A program made the position numbers and the translations under genes. Of a DNA stretch of 9,203 nt, positions 7,420 through 9,203 are shown piece by piece. The notes under the pieces are model-generated. The model saw only the letters and a program-made list of their open reading frames with translations, was not told where the DNA came from and made no database searches. This stretch comes from Gammaproteobacteria bacterium. Lineage in GTDB: Bacteria > Pseudomonadota > Gammaproteobacteria > Arenicellales > Poriferihabitantaceae. Position 1 is the stretch's first letter. Each line of letters opens with the position of its first letter. The DNA is taken from NCBI GenBank assembly GCA_020027415.1, contig JAHRAW010000145.1, forward strand, positions 1 to 9,203, written 5' to 3'.

Positions 7420-8388
7420 TTAGCGCAAGCCATGCAGTTCCATCAGGTAGAGCAGCACCGGCATGGACAGCAAGGAAAAAACCGTGGATAAAAACACCGC
7501 GGTGGTCGCCATCGCTTGCGCGGTATGGTAGCGCGTAGCGAACAAAAACACATTGACTCCGACCGGTTGCGCCGCCAACAAAGCGGCGACCACCGACCAC
7601 AACGGGTTCAGGTGCAAAATAAAACGGCAACTGACCCATACCAGCAGCGGAAACGCCACGCATTTCAGCGCGATGATTAGCGCGGTCTGTTGCATTCGCC
7701 CGGCGATGCGATAGCCGCTCAAAATCGCGCCGAACGAAAACAACGCGCACGGCGTTACTGCATTTTGCATAAAACCGGTCAGCGTATCCACCGGCGCGGC
7801 GAGCGTGATTCCCAGTTGATTGCAAGTTAGCCCGGCGACGGCGCCGAGGATAATCGGATTGCGCGCCACCTGTTGCATGGTATGCGCCCATCGCGGCGTA
7901 TTGCGGCGGTTGGCGTTAGGGCTAACGGCGTATTCCAACGCCACGGTGGTAACCGTGAACGCGCTCAACGCATGCACGGCTAACAGGATGAAAAATGGAA
8001 TGGCGCCGGCTTCGCCGAAGGTGAGCAGCGCGATGGGCAAGCCCAGCAAAATAGCGTTGCCGTAACTGCAAGCAAAACCGCTGATAATCTGCGCCGCGAA
8101 ATCCTGTTTGAAGAGCCATCGGCTAATGAGGATGCCGCCGCCGTAGAAAAGAGCCATCGGCGCATAATAGCCAAGTAGCAGCCGCCAAGTTCCGTCAACG
8201 CTTGACCCGGTTGCAATTTGCTCGGCTTGGGCGAAGGTGCGAAACAGCAACACCGGCACCGCAAAATTATGCACGAAATGCGCCAAGCCGGCGGCGTTTT
8301 GGGGCGAAAACCAGCCGCAACGCGCCGCCCCATAGCCGAGCATGGCAAGCCCAAACACCGGTATGGTGACTTCAAATACGACGCTCAT
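7420..8388 (-). CDS. AEC (auxin efflux carrier) family permease
   Basis: An inner-membrane transporter of 322 aa, the normal size for this family, with about ten hydrophobic segments along its length (roughly 5-22, 36-52, 70-92, 99-123, 128-152, 177-197, 205-225, 235-256, 263-284 and 293-316). Recognisable family features are PVFGLAMLGYGAARCGW near the N-terminus, ARNPIILGAVAGL (175-187) after the central loop, GVNVFLFATRYHTA (277-290) and the terminal TTAVFLSTVFSLLSMPVLLYL region (295-315). Bacterial relatives include malonate and malate transporters such as MdcF and MleP, so an organic acid is a fair guess. The reading frame continues upstream to a TTG at 8502, but that extension is Arg-rich, starts inside the inverted repeat and is unlike family members. 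The ATG at 8388 leads directly into helix 1 and was chosen. No Shine-Dalgarno precedes it. It starts the closely spaced permease-acetyltransferase-ligase set. Confidence 0.93.
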   Translation of the reverse strand: MSVVFEVTIPVFGLAMLGYGAARCGWFSPQNAAGLAHFVHNFAVPVLLFRTFAQAEQIATGSSVDGTWRLLLGYYAPMALFYGGGILISRWLFKQDFAAQIISGFACSYGNAILLGLPIALLTFGEAGAIPFFILLAVHALSAFTVTTVALEYAVSPNANRRNTPRWAHTMQQVARNPIILGAVAGLTCNQLGITLAAPVDTLTGFMQNAVTPCALFSFGAILSGYRIAGRMQQTALIIALKCVAFPLLVWVSCRFILHLNPLWSVVAALLAAQPVGVNVFLFATRYHTAQAMATTAVFLSTVFSLLSMPVLLYLMELHGLR

Positions 8389-8628
8389 TGGTAACCGTGA
8401 GGCAACCGCGGGTGGCGGGGCGAAATTGGCGGCGCGCCGCAAATCCCAGCCGCGCCGACGCTTTCTCCTAGTTCCCTTTGGCGGGCAAACAAGAGCGCGC
8501 AACGGCGCGCGCGGATGCTTGAATTAGCGCGCGCCGTGCGCGAGTATGCAATGTTAGGTTGCGGGCGTTCCGGGTCGCGCGATGACGACCCCAAAACTCA
8601 GCAAACTCAGCAAACTACCGATCACCCA
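8389..8628. other. Non-coding gap between YHS and permease genes
   Basis: This 240-bp gap holds the 16-bp GC-rich stem-loop described separately, a perfect 12-bp palindrome (GCGGCGCGCCGC, 8429-8440) and a 9-bp direct repeat (aactcagca at 8595-8603 and 8604-8612, with a partial third copy to 8616). The promoter of the permease gene should lie here on the minus strand. TTGTTT (rc of about 8488-8493) is a possible -35, but no good -10 follows at normal spacing. I find no convincing gene in either strand. Confidence 0.5.
8496..8542 (-). terminator. Strong GC-rich stem-loop, possible terminator of the YHS gene
   Basis: Bases 8502-8512 pair perfectly with 8527-8537. A one-base bulge (A8501) is followed by five more pairs (8496-8500 with 8538-8542), giving 16 pairs around a 14-nt loop. 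On the minus strand the stem lies about 86 nt after the YHS stop codon and is followed by CTCTTGTTTG, a weak T-rich tail. It may terminate the YHS transcript before the permease set. The lack of a clean T-run means it could instead be a repeat element or an attenuating structure. Confidence 0.45.
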
Positions 8629-9141
8629 TCATTGCAAAACTGCGGGCCATTTTTGGTTGGCGGTGGCGATCAAGTTATCCTTGTCGCGACTCCATTTTTT
8701 GTTAATTTTCGCGTTGTAGTTGAGATACAACTTGCCCTGATGCACGGTCCATTGCAACGGGTCGCCCTTGGCGGTGCCGCCTTGTGAAACCGCCCACGCG
8801 CAATAGCCGCCGTATTGCGGCGCATACATTTGCGGGTCGCTGAGGAACTTGTCAAGGTTCTGCTGGCTGGCGAAATGCCATTCCGCGCCCATATATTCGG
8901 TTTGGAAGGCGGCGTTGCCTTTGACCGGTTCGGCGGCGTTGAAATACTCGGTCACATCATAGCCGTCCACCGCGACGCTGCTGAAAGTGGGGGTGTAGAT
9001 TAGGTCTTTGCCCCACGCAACGCTTAAGTTGCCGAAGGTCATGGTCATAGCAAGCAGCGCGCCCGCGCCCCACTTGACGCCGTTGGCGGCGAACGGGGCG
9101 TAGCGAGCAAGCGATGCAATTGAAATTGAAGAAGTTTTCAT
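8629..9141 (-). CDS. Secreted YHS-domain protein (Cys form of the YHS (seleno)protein family)
   Basis: A 170-residue exported protein of unknown function. Basic residues (K2, R13, K23) precede a hydrophobic stretch (about 25-43), as in a signal peptide or N-terminal anchor, and the mature part starts around residue 44. The YHS core begins at VAVDGYDVTEYF (57-68) and runs through EWHFASQQNLDKFLSDP (87-103) to YGGYCAWAVSQG (110-121). In this family the residue corresponding to Cys114 is sometimes selenocysteine; here it is encoded as Cys. The C-terminal GKLYLNYN...KW...WPAVL pattern is also characteristic. A metal or redox role is often suggested for YHS domains but cannot be shown here. The ATG at 9141 is preferred over an in-frame TTG at 9180 (an in-frame CAA on the plus strand) because AAGG lies 8 nt upstream. 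This is the only clear Shine-Dalgarno in the window. It is probably a separate transcript from the permease set. Confidence 0.88.
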   Translation of the reverse strand: MKTSSISIASLARYAPFAANGVKWGAGALLAMTMTFGNLSVAWGKDLIYTPTFSSVAVDGYDVTEYFNAAEPVKGNAAFQTEYMGAEWHFASQQNLDKFLSDPQMYAPQYGGYCAWAVSQGGTAKGDPLQWTVHQGKLYLNYNAKINKKWSRDKDNLIATANQKWPAVLQ

Positions 9142-9171
9142 AGTGATTGCCTTAGCAGTGGTTGTGGAAGC

Positions 9172-9197
9172 CCATAGCATAACATGTCATAGCATGG
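9172..9197 (-). promoter_or_regulatory. Direct repeats upstream of the YHS gene
   Basis: CATAGCAT occurs at 9173-9180 and again at 9188-9195, a 15-bp period, with the palindrome ACATGT between (9182-9187). On the minus strand this is 30-55 bp upstream of the YHS start codon, where a promoter or operator would lie. ATGACA (minus strand, within this segment) resembles a -35 box, but no matching -10 is found at normal spacing. The window ends just beyond, so the site cannot be judged fully. Confidence 0.3.
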
Positions 9198-9203
9198 TTT
9201 CGG

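Noticed and set aside
7905..7930. Short inverted repeat cgttag/ctaacg in the permease gene
   Set aside because: The six-base arms are separated by two bases inside coding sequence, which is common by chance and cannot form a good hairpin loop.
8389..8502. N-terminal extension of the AEC permease from a TTG at 8502
   Set aside because: The extension is Arg-rich, starts inside the large hairpin and precedes the first membrane helix, where relatives begin directly.

Overview
The window reads as a compact bacterial chromosome segment. It is GC-rich, with long open frames on one strand at a time and short gaps. The protein families (YHS (seleno)protein-type secreted protein, AEC permease, FadN-type hydroxyacyl-CoA dehydrogenase, plant-AAE/bacterial medium-chain-type acyl-CoA synthetase) are most typical of Pseudomonadota. 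A gammaproteobacterial or betaproteobacterial source is my best guess, from sequence feel only. I see no rRNA, tRNA, CRISPR array, insertion sequence, phage gene or origin. This is mostly ordinary metabolic territory, and I do not see a clear undescribed defence or mobile system.

Layout: positions 1-169 are AT-rich leader with a hairpin and a probable promoter. Two plus-strand genes follow, 25 bp apart: formate-tetrahydrofolate ligase (fhs, 170-1837) and an ApbA/PanE-family ketoacid reductase (1863-2870). A 25-bp gap between stop codons separates these from a convergent minus-strand run. In transcription order that run is: a secreted YHS-domain protein (9141-8629); a strong inverted repeat (8542-8496) that may end its transcript; an AEC-family permease (8388-7420); a GNAT acetyltransferase with an internal 12-bp tandem repeat (7383-6805); an AMP-forming acyl-CoA synthetase (6767-5115); a FadN-type 3-hydroxyacyl-CoA dehydrogenase lacking the hydratase half (5014-3707); and an Asp/Glu racemase-superfamily protein resembling EutA, maleate isomerase or arylmalonate decarboxylase (3663-2896).

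How the genes could work together is inference. fhs makes 10-formyl-THF, which can feed 5,10-methylene-THF, the one-carbon donor for ketopantoate synthesis. PanE reduces ketopantoate, so the plus-strand pair may join one-carbon supply to CoA synthesis. The minus-strand permease, CoA ligase, hydroxyacyl-CoA dehydrogenase and racemase-fold enzyme could form a small uptake, activation and oxidation pathway for an organic acid. The substrate cannot be read from the sequence.

Points worth a second look: seven of eight genes have no recognisable Shine-Dalgarno; the acetyltransferase carries four copies of a four-residue EHAT-like unit; GCATGC is over-represented; A-tracts with a 12-bp phase lie upstream of the dehydrogenase; and there is a 16-bp GC-rich stem-loop between the YHS and permease genes.
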